Shown here one piece after another: positions 12,236 to 24,552 of a stretch of DNA of 64,000 nt. The position numbers and the translations under genes are program-made. The notes beneath the pieces are model-generated. The model had not been told where the DNA came from, searched no databases, and saw nothing but the letters and a program-made list of their open reading frames with translations. Origin of the DNA: Dipteris shenzhenensis (taxonomy: Eukaryota > Polypodiophyta > Polypodiopsida > Gleicheniales); assembly GCA_047967505.1 (NCBI GenBank), contig CM106538.1; one strand, 5' to 3'. Each line of letters starts with the position of its first letter. The stretch's first letter is position 1.

Positions 12236-13027
12236 TAGCAGTGCTTCATGAATGCATCTGTTAGTCTGATGTCATTTGTTGATAGAGTAATAGAACTTTT
12301 AATAGATATATAATGTCAATTTTGCCATATAATAAAAAAGCAAGCCATTTAATCGGATATCAATATATTAAGATGGATTCTCATTGCTACACATATGAAT
12401 TTCGTGCTGACAATTGACGAGGAGGTGAACCAGGAAGCCTTGAAGGCTCGATCTACAAGCATAACGGGTGCATTGAGTAAAAAACTTGAATGGGGGGTAG
12501 TAGGGAATCGCTCGAGTAAATCCTTCTCGTAAAGGTGGAGCTTACATTGCGAATCCATGTGCTAAATGTGGCATGAATGCGAGGTGGGTGTCAGCTTCAT
12601 GGAGGGCAAAATCGCAGGAAAAGTCGTCCACCAGCAGAGCGTATAAAGGTGAGTAGAGGAGAATGTTCAAGAATCAAGGGAGGTTGGCAAGGAGAATGGA
12701 GCTGTCAAGTGAAGAGCGTCAGCTCACTCTCAGCTGTGCGGACAGTGGTATGCAGGGGGAACACAGAGACAGGAGAGAGAGAGAGACTCGAGACAGAGAG
12801 AGCGTGCATCGTGGAGGGCGAGACTGCAGAGTCGGGCCCAGACTTCAGAGTGTTGTAGTTCTAACTTATCATCAGTTGTGATCTTACAACTTTACAAGTT
12901 ACGTTCTGACTCGTGCTTTCAGGACGGCGTTCGAAACAGATGATATTGTAAACTCACTGACTCACTACTAGTGACTAGAGGAGAAGCGAAAACTTCAAGA
13001 AATTGAGTTTCTGTGGCGAGACCATGG
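12236..13027. other. Intergenic, no gene supported
   Basis: Mixed-composition DNA with a short GAGAGA/CGAGACAGAGAG stretch at about 12,770-12,800. A few short open frames have no recognisable product. Confidence 0.4.
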
Positions 13028-13117
13028 GCTAGGGGATTGCTGGAGGAGAGGCTGGCCGCAGGACCTGGACTCGCTAGGGGATTGCTGGAGGAGAGGCTGG
13101 CCTCACGACCTGGACTC
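13028..13117. repeat. 45-bp tandem duplication
   Basis: A unit beginning GCTAGGGGATTGCTGGAGGA occurs at 13,028 and again at 13,073, with two or three differences. Noncoding context. Confidence 0.85.
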
Positions 13118-16100
13118 TGGACTCTCGAGCCTGGAACTGGAAGTTGGAGCTACTTCTAAATTTGGGGCGCACTCATTACAAGGACAATCATAGGCTCACG
13201 ATCGTCCTCGAAGTCCAGGACTGAGGAGGCCAGCCAGCAGCAGCCACAGACGGCGCCTCCACGCCCCAGGCTTCGTTAGTTATAAATACTGAAGTTTAAA
13301 CTGTTGTAGCTTCATCATCACCCCTGTTAGCCCGTGCGCACCGCCCCCTTCTCTTCAAAGTTCATACGGCCCACGAAAGCACTGTGCACTCTGTTTTAAA
13401 TACTACTACTAAATAGCATTTCCATTACTGATTGATTACGAGTCGAGCTCACATCGTCTTTCAAGTTTCATCCATCAGATTCAGTCTTGCACATATCTAC
13501 CTTATTATTATTCCACCATTTGCATTTCGCCTTCAAAGCGTATTGATGTTTCTACTCTTCCACTTTGCAGTAGCGTTCCAGCTGCTTGTAAAAACTAAAT
13601 ATAAGCTCTGTGGTTCTACCCTCCACCACCCTGACTCCCTGAGTACTTTAAACTGGCTGACGGCGGATTTTGGCAACATCAATTTCCCTGCCACCACGCT
13701 CAGTAGTACAAAAGCTGCACCCCTCCTAATTGCCCTGCATTTAACGCTAATTCTCGGCTTAATTTCGGACCCACGCACGCTCCACACGCGCTCGGACCTC
13801 GACAGTCGAGAGACCGGCGCTTAAAAATAGTTAGTATAGCGCTTTTAACACGCACTTTAAAGACCCCCTAAAATCTCCTTGTTTTTTGAAATTGATCACT
13901 CCCATAAGAAGAAGAGATATGGGCCTCATGATGAGAGGTGGTGCATCAACGTGGAAGTTGCGGGCAGGTGGCGGGCGTGGATTCGCTGAGTCATGACGGC
14001 AGGAGGAATGCCCGTGGCAGCATGCCGATTCCCGAATCTACGTGTTGACGGCTAGATGGTTGCCACGTGGCAGAGCCGGGCCAGTCTTTTTGTGTGAACG
14101 TCAACGAGGACGGGACCGTTTCCCAGTGACGTGGGATCATTATCCACAAAAAACTGATTAGGCGCTAATTTGGCGGGAATTCAATCTGGCCGCTAAATCC
14201 GACTCCGGCTACTCCCGGAGACAAAATAGGGAAGGCCAAGCGGTTAATGTTTTTGTAATCATTCAGCGGATACTACCAACCATCTCAACTTGAGAAAGGA
14301 AAATTTTGAGCATTTTTCTTCAGCCCTTGACAAACTAACACTTGCGCTATAGAGTGGCATGATTCGTATGTGGAAATCACACGGAACCATGTAATTAATC
14401 CCTCTCTAAAAGCACTCTTGCAACCATGTTTTTGGCCTGCCATATATGGAGGCCTAAGTAAAGCCAATGGCATTTGAGAAAGCTCATTTTTTGAGGGATT
14501 GGCGCCACGTGGAGCCACATCAACGCTTCAAATCCTCTCTCTCTCTTTCTACCTCTCTCATTGCTAATTTCTTCAGATTCTTCCCTTCAAATCCTCTCTC
14601 TCTCGCTTTCTCCCTCCCTCCCTCTCTCTCTCTCTCTCTCTCTCTGCTTTCTGCCCCTTTTTCCATGGTGCACATTCAATTCATCTTCTTTTTCGATCCC
14701 GGGCAGGCCTTATGAATGATATTCATCTTGTTTTCTTTTTAACTTTTAATGAATTTCATTTGCATCAAAAATAAATAAAATCCCTTCACCTTTAGAAAGG
14801 AGACTTAAGATGTGTTCATAAGCCACTCTAAAGAAACAATGCAATTCGATGGCCAATTCACCGGGATTGTTGAAGAATTGCCCCAAGGAAGGAAGCCTCT
14901 TGATCATTAAGCATAAATTAGGCACATAAGATTAGTAAAGGCAACTAGTCGGCCTTGTTTAGATTCCAAGGGGTCAGCCAAGAACTTGATGTAAACTTCG
15001 AGTTGGTGGCAAGTCTAGCTTGGCCAAAGTGGCAGGTCATCTATAACCCTTCAAAACAAGCTTTGCAATCCCCTCTCAAGCCACCACGACCCCTTGAAAA
15101 TTCAGCATCCACTCTATAGTCAAGCCTGCAATGGTGAGCCCCAAAGCCAATCCCCTGCCCTTTGATCCGTCTCATTGAACCACGTAGTAATTTTACATTC
15201 GAACCACTTAGGGCTTGCTTCCTTGCAAAGATGTGCGCATCTGGGTGCGAGAGCATGCTTTTATTCGGTTGACGCACGAGTTTTTCCAATTGGTGCGTGT
15301 CTTATTGAACAACTTAGGCTTAGTGCACAATTGGCCAGTTTTTAAGACTTGCACAGGAATCAAGGCATGTTTGGAGCACCATTGGTCTCCCTTTACACAC
15401 CTCATGTTTCAAGGTGCTGATTTTGAGCTCCAGTGCGCTCTTTCACCTCCAACCAATAGAAAGCTCGCATTTCTGGCTGACAGTGGGTTGAAAAGATTGA
15501 ACTGCTTTCAATGCTCTATTCTAGCCAATGAAGACTTGCCAGTTACAAACTGTGCAAGTCTTGCAGCTGGTCAGATGACATTTTGCAGCTTCTTGTAGCT
15601 CCCAAGAGCTCGTCAGATGCATGCAGTTAATGCTCACGGCCTTTAGTTCACGCGAAAAAATGTGAAATGCATCGCTTGTATCGCTCCAAAGGTGCCGTGT
15701 GCAGTGGCTCTTACATTCGAATTAGCTATGTTTTGAGGGAGGGTCAAATGATGGAATCATGGTTAGGTGAGGGGCAATAAAGGGGGGGTGAGTTAAGAGG
15801 ACCGGCGTTACGGGCATTAAGGGATGAAAAGGAGGGTGAAAGGGCGCAAGGGTTAAGGAAAGGTTAGGGGGTTTGTATTAACTAGAGTTAAGGGGACTAT
15901 CCATCTTCATCTTCCAAGCGAACTTTCTTCTTTATTCTTCTTCATCATCATCTTCTTCAACAAAATCATCTTCGTAGTTTTCAGCAGCAAAGCTTGCATT
16001 CCGCCATAGCCAGAAAAGCTTGCCTTCTGCCATAGCCGTCAAAGCTTCCACTTCGCCATAGCCAAATGCTTGCTCTTCTCCATCGCCAGCAGTAAGCTCC

Positions 16101-16119
16101 CCATGTCCTTTCCGAAAAC
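13118..16119. other. Region upstream of the TPD1-like gene
   Basis: About 3 kb without a supported gene. It includes a pyrimidine microsatellite (CT runs at 14,533-14,645), a purine/GGGG-rich stretch at 15,775-15,870, and TTC/TCA-rich sequence from 15,905 leading into the TPD1-like leader. An open frame at 13,432-13,824 has no recognisable features. No convincing TATA box was identified just upstream of 16,120, so no promoter is assigned. Confidence 0.4.
14533..14645. repeat. CT/TCCC microsatellite
   Basis: Interrupted (CT)n with CCCTCC blocks, ending in about eleven CT units at 14,622-14,645. Confidence 0.9.
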
Positions 16120-16237
16120 ATGACCTTCTTCCCCCCTCCTCCTCCTCCTCGTCACCTTCCACCCTCCATCGCCTCTCCTTCCTTCCAAACCCTTCCTTCT
16201 CCTTTCTCCCCCTCCTCCTCCTCCTCCCTCCTCAACC
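16120..16237 (+). promoter_or_regulatory. Pyrimidine-rich 5' leader of the TPD1-like gene
   Basis: Almost purely C/T, with CTCCTC triplet runs, ending directly at the ATG in CTCAACCATG. CT-rich leaders near the start are frequent in plant genes. The transcription start is not determinable from this sequence alone. Confidence 0.45.
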
Positions 16238-17551
16238 ATGCCCGCCTCGACTTCCCGCCGCCTCCGCTTTTGCTTCTTGGCATTCACCACCCTCGCTTCC
16301 CTCCTCTTCGTCGTCGCCGTCTTCTTGGCCTCTCCCGCCGCCTCCTCGCTTCTTTCAACCGGTGAGTTATCGTGTCTCCTTTTTGCAATGCCTTCGCTTT
16401 TCCTGTTTTCTGTTTCCGCTCTCCTGCAGCACTCAATGCACGTTACTTTGCACATGCACGCGTTCCTATCGCCCTTTTTTCTTCTTACGTCTTGCTGCTG
16501 TAAGTAGCGTACTACTTCTCGACAGCCCAGTTGATTTAGGAACCCGAGACGGGAACCTCCATATCGCTCTTCACAACCCCAAAAGGGGACCTCAGTTTTT
16601 CTCATTTCCTCCGGGCTCACGGCGTTCCTGCATCTGTCTCCGTCGTAATGTAAAATTCCCCAACTGCATTTTGCTTCGTGGGTCACGACCTGAAGAAACG
16701 AACAATTGGCCCCTTCTTTTCGAAGTGGTCTCCTTCGGCCGATTGTCGTCGTTGAGGTCCTTCTTGGGTGCATTGTCGACGCCGTGTCTTTCGCACATTT
16801 GTCGGATGTTGTTCCTCCGGGAAGCGTGCAATTCTTGAGAACAACCTTTCGAAGACCTTTGGAAAACAGTGTTTAACGTAATAAGAATCTCATTCAAATG
16901 CCGTGCATGACTACCAGATTTGCTATTTCCTTGACCCACGCTCTGCTTGCATGGGTTCTCATTACAGGCTCAATATCTTTTTGCATGTTCAGGTTTTGTC
17001 AAAGGGTTGGAGAATTCTACATCTTCCAGGGTTTTGTACACACAGAGTAGAAACCTTACAAAGACGGTTTTGAGGCTAGATAGGACTAGATCAAGAACTC
17101 GAAAACTCCTGGATCTTGGTGAGTAAAATACAACCCAAGACCGATTTCTTGGAAATTCCCCTAGCAGAACTATCCCTCCGCTTCAAAAACATTGGACTGC
17201 CTCCTGATTTACACGTTCGTGTGTGCAGATCGTATAGGAGATGCTTGTTCCATTGCCGATTTAGCTATACTGCAAGGCGAGACGAGTCCCTTACCCGACG
17301 GTATTCCTTCATTCACCGTACAGATTTTCAACCTCTGCGTTTCTGGGTGCCCCATCACAGATATACATGTTTCTTGTGGTTGGTTCGCATCTGCGAAACT
17401 GATCAATCCAAAGGTGTTCAAACGAATGAGGTTCAATGACTGTATTGTAAATGATGGGATGCCCTTGAATGGTGGAGACAGCGTAACGTTCGAATACGCG
17501 AACTCCTTTCAATATCCCTTGACAATATCTTCTTGTGTGAATACATGTTAG
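16238..17551 (+). CDS. TPD1-like secreted cysteine-rich protein, 3 exons
   Basis: Exons 16,238-16,361, 16,993-17,118 and 17,229-17,551. Each intron starts GTGAGT and ends CAG, both splice in phase 1, and the spliced frame is open for 190 residues to TAG at 17,549. Residues 1-37 form a signal peptide: RRLR, then a long hydrophobic run ending in an Ala/Ser stretch. Residues 38-83 are a basic pro-region with RTRSRTRK. Residues 84-190 are the conserved domain: DACS at 88-91, SPLPDGIPSFTVQI, NLC-VSGC (C120, C124), SCGWFASAKLINP (C133), NDCIVNDG (C155), FEYANSFQYPL, and C186/C190. This matches TPD1/TDL1/MIL2. Angiosperm TPD1 is the secreted ligand of the receptor kinase EMS1/EXS in anther cell fate; its role here is unknown. 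Length is close to Arabidopsis TPD1. C186 looks extra to the usual six. The gene sits between two inverted transposon copies. Confidence 0.9.
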
Positions 17552-18299
17552 GTGATCACTGGCAATGGCAGCCTATTCAATAGAAATTCCTGGAAGTTTT
17601 TTAGATGATTCCTCATGGATTTTCGGCATGCAATGATGCTGTTCTGATCTTGTCTGTTGCGTTTTGAATTTTATTTCTATCTGAGATTATCACCTGTGAG
17701 CTTGTCTTGTGCCTCAAACTAGCTGCATAGTTGTAAAATTAGGGGTCTTAGGAAGCCACCGACATGCACCTCACATGATCATATCGAGCATTTTCTCGAA
17801 CCGTAAAGAATGATAACATTCTTTGTGAATTTAATAGCGGAGAATTCTGAGACGTTGGCTGCCAGGCCTTTTTTCAACAAATCAAAATCAAGTAATTCCC
17901 TTTTGAGATCCCAGTTATCTGGGTGTGATATTTTCTAATGCATCCGGACAAACAACCAGAATCTGTCTCTTTAATTGTTGATATATTGGAAATTTTGTGA
18001 TCAGTCACTTTCCATGTTGAAAATTGTCTGGACTTTTGTGCTATATGGACATGTGATCAACTCGATCAATCAAATCGTTGTCTTCGTGAGGGAGAATGTC
18101 GCCCAAAAAAGGTGGGTAGTTCACGTTTATCACATTGAATAAGCCATGTAATTATTTTCCAAGCCTCGCGACATGATATATTATGCTTATGCAATTTTTA
18201 CAATTTCAAAATTGAAGAGTTTAAACTTTAAAAGGAGAAAAGGTGTAAAATACTCGTAGTGGGGAGACTGAGCTGAAATGGAAATCTGTACTCTAAAAT
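17552..18299. other. 3' flank of the TPD1-like gene
   Basis: AT-rich, without a supported gene. The first ~200 bp probably hold the 3' UTR, but no canonical AATAAA signal was picked out with confidence. Confidence 0.35.
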
Positions 18300-18835
18300 G
18301 TAAAATGTAGATCTACTACTTTTTTGCTTTTAATTAATATCTTAGCATCATCAACTCATTAACTTTAAAGGACTTGAGATTTACAAAAACATGGAAGATT
18401 ATATATTTTGACACTTTCAAGCGATGGCAATGGAATTTTTCTTTGAAGTGCACTTAAGACAAGGAACGTTGAATCACACTAAAAGGGAGGCAAACACTCT
18501 TTTAATGTTGTGCATTTATTGTCAAAATGGGAATATTTACTAATGTTTAAACAATGCTTGACGTTTGATATTGCATTAGGTTAATGTAGACCTAGTACTT
18601 TTCCGCATATGTTAACTAATTAAAAAAGGTGGTGCAAGGTTTTGAAAAAACATCAAGGGTAAATATATTGACACTCATGCAATTGTTATGGAGTTTTGCA
18701 TTTTGAATTGAACTTGAGACATCACATAAAAGGGAGGCATGCAATCTTTTAGTGTTGTGTATTTATGGTCAAAATGGGAATATTTACTCAATGTTTAAAA
18801 TCATGCTTGATGTTGGATATTGCATGAGGTGGTCA
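18300..18835. repeat. Diverged ~260-290-bp tandem duplication
   Basis: Two units, about 18,300-18,590 and 18,590-18,835. Shared landmarks in order are AATGTAGAYCTA, TTGACACT, AAAAGGGAGGCA, GGTCAAAATGGGAATATTTACT or its TGTCAA variant, and ATTGCATKAGGT. Noncoding. Confidence 0.8.
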
Positions 18836-19289
18836 CTTGAAATGGGAGTTACTTGAAATGGGAGTTATTTTACTTCAAAATATAATTGGAAATTTAGGCT
18901 TTATTCTTAATATGTATCATGGTGACTTGATGTGCGAGTTGTTTTTTCTTTGAAATGCTCAAATTAAGTGGAATTTTTATTTCATGTTGAGTTTACAAAG
19001 ATTGAGCATAAATTTTGTCAGATACTGACATGCAGTCCACTTGTTTTCCACCATCCAAACAAAACTAGGTGTTAGAACATCATAGGTTCATTTGGGTAGA
19101 CAAGTAATGTTTGTTTTTCCTAGCTTGTTATTGCTTTACCTAAGAAGTAGATGTCCTTCTAGATTCTAGAATCTAAAGTAATAAAGCATATGGTTTTTAA
19201 AATAAAAATTCCATGTCACAACTCACAAGCCATAAGTATTGATTCTATATAAATTATCTTTAAGTTATAAAACCTGAATAAAAGAAGGT
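18836..19289. other. AT-rich intergenic DNA
   Basis: No gene or clear repeat, apart from a short doubled phrase ACTTGAAATGGGAGTTA at 18,836-18,870. Confidence 0.35.
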
Positions 19290-20378
19290 TAGTCCCAAAT
19301 CAACAGTAGAGGACCAATAAGGGGGGTAGTCCACACCCTTAAAAGACCATCTTTTCTTTCCTTTTTCCTTTTTTGAAAATAAAATAGTCGAGTCATATTA
19401 AGAGGGGGGGCAGCCTTGAAAAAACCCCTACGAAAGGTGGCCAAACAAGTGGGTAGAGCCCCAAGCCTACACTCAATGAGTAGAGAGAGAATTGTAAGCA
19501 AAAATAACTCAAGTACAAGACTAAGTTGCTCAAGCATTGGCTTTCTAGAGACTTGCCTTGCTCTGATAGATTACCCATGGATAAGTCTATAAATAAACTG
19601 AAGAGATGGACTATCCTTAAATAAACGTGGAAGCCACTTGCTAATCAGAGATATATTCTTAATGCTCACGTCTGGAATGCCAAGACCCCCTTGTTGTTTC
19701 GGAGACTTTAGGTCAGCCCATGGCAAGTAGTGCATTTTGCACCTACCATTCTCCTCTACCCATAGAAATGCACGGAGCACTCTTTCGATCTCTTGCCACT
19801 ATGTATGTCTAAATGACCAAACCGAAGCTACATAAGTTGTAGTGGTAGATAGTACATGCTTAATGATGAGAACTCTAGCATTCCAACCTAAGGGTACTCC
19901 ATGCCGGCTTTTTAGCTTATCCTTAATTTGGTCTTTAAACCATTCAAAATGCTGCTTTAAAGATACTCCATTCCCTAATGGAGCCCCTAAATACCTCACA
20001 ATTTGCCCACGGTTAATCGATTGCACAGGCATGTTTCTAACCCACACTGCAATAGCATCATCTAAAGATCTGACAGAGCAAATGATTTCTTCCAAATACA
20101 CACTAACTCTGATGCCGTACAAAAGCAAGAGACGATATTATTCAAAGCATTAATGCTATGCTACACTTCAAGCGAGAAGGCCATCCGATCATCTGCAAAC
20201 ATCGGGGAGCAAAATTTCTTCCCTGATGGTAGCATTATTCCTCGCAGTTGTCCCTCCTTCATAGCCCTTTTTAGGAGATTAAGAAGTGGAGCCAAAAAAA
20301 GTGCAAAAAGAAGAGGGGCTATTGGGCAGCCCTGAAAGATAGAGCACGTGAGGTTGAAGGTTCCAGCAAAACTCCATT
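19290..20378 (-). pseudogene. LINE fragment (second half of RT and downstream)
   Basis: Read on the minus strand from 20,378: a VFNGV-like start, FNLTCSIFQGCPIAPLLFALFLAPL (written here as landmarks FNLTCSI and GCPIAPLLF), then the catalytic FADD box at 20,189-20,200. Next come YLGAPLGNGVSL and NARVLIIKHVLS (19,799-20,128), then FLWVEENGR and GGLGIPDVSIKN (19,571-19,780). Frames shift between these pieces. The fragment begins exactly at the transposon terminal motif (20,379), in the codons that usually read (L)NG just before the RQGCPL box, so the RT seems split there. Confidence 0.8.
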
Positions 20379-20404
20379 AAACACCTATTTAATTAATTTT
20401 GGAC
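20379..20404 (-). repeat. 26-bp terminal motif (right arm)
   Basis: On the + strand it reads AAACACCTATTTA then ATTAATTTTGGAC, the complement of 10,788-10,813 with about two differences. A LINE RT frame abuts it on the outer side. Confidence 0.75.
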
Positions 20405-21289
20405 TTTTTCTGTTGTTTTTGGATGAAGCCCAAAAATCCTTCCCAAATGAAAAGTTTACTTTGTGAAAATATCCATCCCAAATCAAAATTCTACTTTTTG
20501 AAAATATTCTTCCCAAATCCAAAGTTCACTTTATGGCACTATCATATTCACATAAAAATCTTGTTTTTTCAATCTATACTTTTGCACTAACATGCAAGAA
20601 TTTAAAATAATCCTATTTTAGAAATTCTAGCTATACCTAAGTTATTTGTTAATTGAATTATTTTTAATATTTTTCCTTAACGTGATAAATTTATAAATAT
20701 GAAAGGAGACTTAAATATTTAATGTAAATAACATTGTCACTCACAATATGCACAAAATTTTTAAAACTTTTAATAAATAGAAAAAGACATGATGCCATAA
20801 GACCCAAGTTTTGTATTGAACCAAAGAATTATAATAGTAATTATAGCTATAATTATATGTTTACATTGAGAGACGTTGCTCTCCGCTGGAGTCTTTGTAT
20901 AAAATGATATAGATTGAACATATGTTTACAATTTCAATTGTTGCTCTTAAAGAGCCTGAATTCATGCCATCTGCATTGACTCTCCATTATCTTATTACTC
21001 AATGTGACAGTCCCTTGCCAGGTGCCATCTGTATTAACTCCATATTGTCTTGCCAAGCCTTGACCCTTGGGTGACATCTAGTGCATATTTTGACTCTCAT
21101 TTGACATAAGAGGTGATGACTCAGTACAGTTGCATCTACTAGTCTAATAATATATGATTATAATTGTCAATTGGCTTCTTGCCTAGTACCCAAATAAAAT
21201 CCTTCAATGGACTTCAATACAAAGCTTTAGCGCTGTCTCCTTCTACTTCCTCCATGGCGAGCATCCTTAAAAATTCGTGTATATGCAAA

Positions 21290-24200
21290 ATACTGTGCTG
21301 TGGTATTTTTATTTTTCCTTCTACCTCATATCCCATGCGCTTCTTTGATTTCTTTGCCCTTGAATACTAAGACACTATGATTGTCTCTGTCGAAACTTGT
21401 GAGACTGCTTCATCATTTGGGACCCACTCCTTCATTATACAATTAGTATACAATGTGTTGTTATCCATATTCTCCTTCGTGCCCTTTGGCTCATACCATG
21501 TTGTAGCTCTCCCTTGATCATCTCTTTGGACATCAACTACTTTTGCAACCCAAAACTTCACATTCTCATATTCATCATCTGACAGCTGAACCACAACAAA
21601 ACAATCTACCTCTATATCTACTTGTGGCATAAACTCTCTCTTCTTCGACGTAATGATACAAATTCGTTTTCAAAGACCGGAGCTGGGCGCAAATCGTTAT
21701 GAACATTTGGCCAAAATATATTGCATTCTTCCTTGACATCCTTTGAGCCTCGCATTCTCTCAAGGTCCTTCATTAATTTTTGTGTCTTGTTAATTACAGT
21801 GGTAGTGTGTTCTCTCCAAGTAGGCTTCGAAGCAGGATACCTCCAGAGCATTTTCTCTTTGTATGTAATAAATGCTTTTAATCCTTCTATTTCATAGTTG
21901 GACCTCTCATTGAATTCTTGTATAGGAGCCCATGTTGGATACCTTTCCTTGCTGGGAATTGAAGTTAAGAGACTGTAAGGTTCTTTAGGTTCCCATTTTG
22001 TATCATGAGAATACTGTTGCCATTGCATTACGGGTTTTTCATCTTAAAAAAAAAACGAAAGTAGTGTGGATTGGTATGACCTGTCAATGCATCACTACCC
22101 GTTTGTATGAAAGGTAGAATGAAGCTCTTCTAATCATACATTCTTTCGAGCCTCTCACATACTGTACTTTCCTTACGACCACCAACTTGCCTGCCACATC
22201 TTCTTACCAAGTCATCTATTGTCTCCACATCCTTGCATTTAAGGTCTCTTGAGACTATGCTAAAAACCTGATCGATATCCTCATGTGTATGCCCAACATA
22301 CAAAAATCCACATTCGATCTCATTGAAGATTCGATGAGCAACTAGCATGGAGCAGAATGCAAACATGAGTACATTCTTATTTTCTCGCCAGCAATTATCA
22401 GCTTGTATTCTCAAAGTCGGTGGTAGGCAACCTTTTTCTGCATGTACATTGTGAATTGCCTTCATAATAGATGTTACAACTTGATTGCTATCATGTAGAT
22501 GCAAGGAATCAATCCATATATCTGCAAAAAACTTAATTCCATGCACTAACACTCCACATAGATGTGTGTTTAGAAAGTGCTTTCCTTGTAATTTAGGTGT
22601 TGTGGCAACAAAACGAGGCAATGTTGTTGTATTCTGATCCATGCCATCTACAATAAGGCACATGTAGTCATCGGGATGCAAAATAGCTTGCTCCTTCCAA
22701 AATGCATATTTTTGTCTAGAATGTCGAATAAGGTCATGATGAGATTTTTTGTTTTTTTTGTATAATTCCCTTCGATTTGGACATGTTGCACTCTCAATCG
22801 CTCGCTTTAAACCATCACAGACATTGCACTTTGACATTTTTTGCCTCTTTGGGATTTATCCAAAGTTCTTCTTCCAAAGAGTATACAAAGTATGAGAAGA
22901 AGCCACGGCATCCCCTCTTTGCCTTTGCTTTTCTGCAATAGAGTCAAATACTTCGAGCTTTGTCAAGCCCATTGGAAGGTGCATTTAAGTGATCGCGTCA
23001 CCGTTAGGGAGTTTGGTAGATATATGGGGTTGAGGTAAAGCATTTTCATGTATGAAGTCTTGCAAAATTGCTGCTACCCTGACAGTTGAGATTCTTGATT
23101 TGGACCTTCCTCTATTATCGTGAATGCTAAATTTGTTGCGGCCCTTTGCCTTGGTGACTAAATCCCAATATGTACCATGGGATAATCCAGTAATATTGCG
23201 ATATGCCTTATTGCAAATCTTTTTTCCATTTGCGAGAGGTTTTTCCTTTTGTCTTGAACTTAGCCTTTTATTGCCATTCTGAAGAAAGCAAGAGAGACTT
23301 GTGAGAAGGTATTCATTTCTTTCGCTTCCTCTTCTTTGCCACACATGTCCTCTATATTCCCTGATGTCTACAAGATCAATGAAGCGCATACATCTTCGCT
23401 TGCAACATAGATATCCCAATGCATTTAACATGTTCTCCTCCTTCATTACTCTCTTCCTCTTTGGTTGCTTTTGTGGATTTGCTTGGATTCGCTTTCTCTT
23501 CATGCATATGTATGACTGTTTTTGTTCCTCATGCACGTTGTTATCTATATTTATGCACTTCTTCTCCTCACATTTGTTTGTAACCAAGCATCCATGATTG
23601 GTCGTTGCATCCTTGGCCATATCACAATCAAAGTTAAATATTGAATAATCCTCTATTGATCTCATCCTCGTTTTTAACATACTCTTAGGACCATTCAATG
23701 AATTCAATATTCTACGAGAGTATTGAGAACCTTGAAACTCTTCCACTCCTGAGAGAACATCGTTCATTGGGACATCGTGCATGGTTTTCACAATCCACAA
23801 GCTTGATTGACACCAAGTTTGTTAATATGCATGAACTCATCCACACTTGACAAGACATCGCTATTGAAATCTTTGCCCTTCTCACTGTGCAAGAATTGAT
23901 CCACCCTAGATAAGGCTTTGCTTCTAAAATCATTTTGTTTCTCAGAACCAATGAACTCATCCACTCCAGATAAGATGTCACTTCTATAATTGAGTACATT
24001 GAAATCATCTACGTTTGAAGTGATAGAGCCTGGCACATGGGCACGCTTTTTAGGTTCTTTGATATTGTAGTATACCTTGTCTTTATCATTGAAAACCATG
24101 TGCCTCTTTCTCATGTTTAAAAATTGCATGCTCCATCTCATATTCTTGCCTACCTCATAGTAGGGATCACATAAGGATGTTATGTTATCAACCATACCAT

Positions 24201-24552
24201 CATCAGTGACTTTTAGAATCCTCATCTGTGCAAATGACCATTGCTCCACTTGTTCAAATCCCAATATTTCACCTTCTGCTATAGTCTTATTTGCAAATGA
24301 TCTCATTTGTAAAACGTCCCCTATAGTAAAATCCAAGGTGGTGCACTTTGTATTCTTGATAATGTCTGTTGCTTAAGTCTCATCATTGTCCCATGCTATA
24401 AATGATTTGTTGGATGTATTGTAGGGCATAACTTCTCCAAGTGTTTCCATATCTTCACATTTATACTTTAGCTCAACATGTGCACTAAGAATCTTTGATA
24501 CAGTGACTGCCACCTTATCTTCACCAAGTCTTCGAAAGTGGCAAACTGAATG
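21290..24552 (-). pseudogene. DUF7869-type transposase-like pseudogene (copy 2)
   Basis: Aligned by eye with copy 1, it keeps the same order of motifs: four SDVLSGVDEF-type repeats, RGHVWQRRG, IVDGMD, QADNCWRENKN and VGHTHEDID. It has many lesions. TAA replaces Tyr at 24,373-24,375. A one-base loss near 23,795 shifts the frame. GAA became TAA at about 22,985. A six-base deletion creates TAA near 22,858. TGG became TAG at 22,130-22,132. About 19 bases are missing near 21,650. A TGG-to-TAG change lies near 21,366, and the original stop is lost. Copy 2 lacks the extra A that breaks copy 1. It cannot encode a full protein. Confidence 0.8.

Larger units (their letters stand above)
20379..24552 (-). 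mobile_element. Transposon-like unit, right inverted arm
   Basis: Reverse-complement counterpart of 6,327-10,813. It starts with the 26-bp terminal motif (20,379-20,404) and ends abruptly at 24,552, inside what would be codon ~31 of the gene, where reversed satellite begins. It is therefore 5'-truncated relative to the left arm. It lacks the second 172-bp tail unit. Confidence 0.8.

Noticed and set aside
13432-13824. 130-codon open frame upstream of the TPD1-like gene
   Set aside because: No recognisable domain, biased hydrophobic composition without a clear signal-peptide layout, and no splice or leader support.
14467-14715. 82-codon frame with a Ser/Leu-rich middle
   Set aside because: The middle is the CT microsatellite; nothing else supports coding.
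15932-16773. Overlapping minus-strand frames rich in Glu/Arg opposite the TPD1-like first exon
   Set aside because: Shadows of the CT-rich leader and exon 1 on the other strand.
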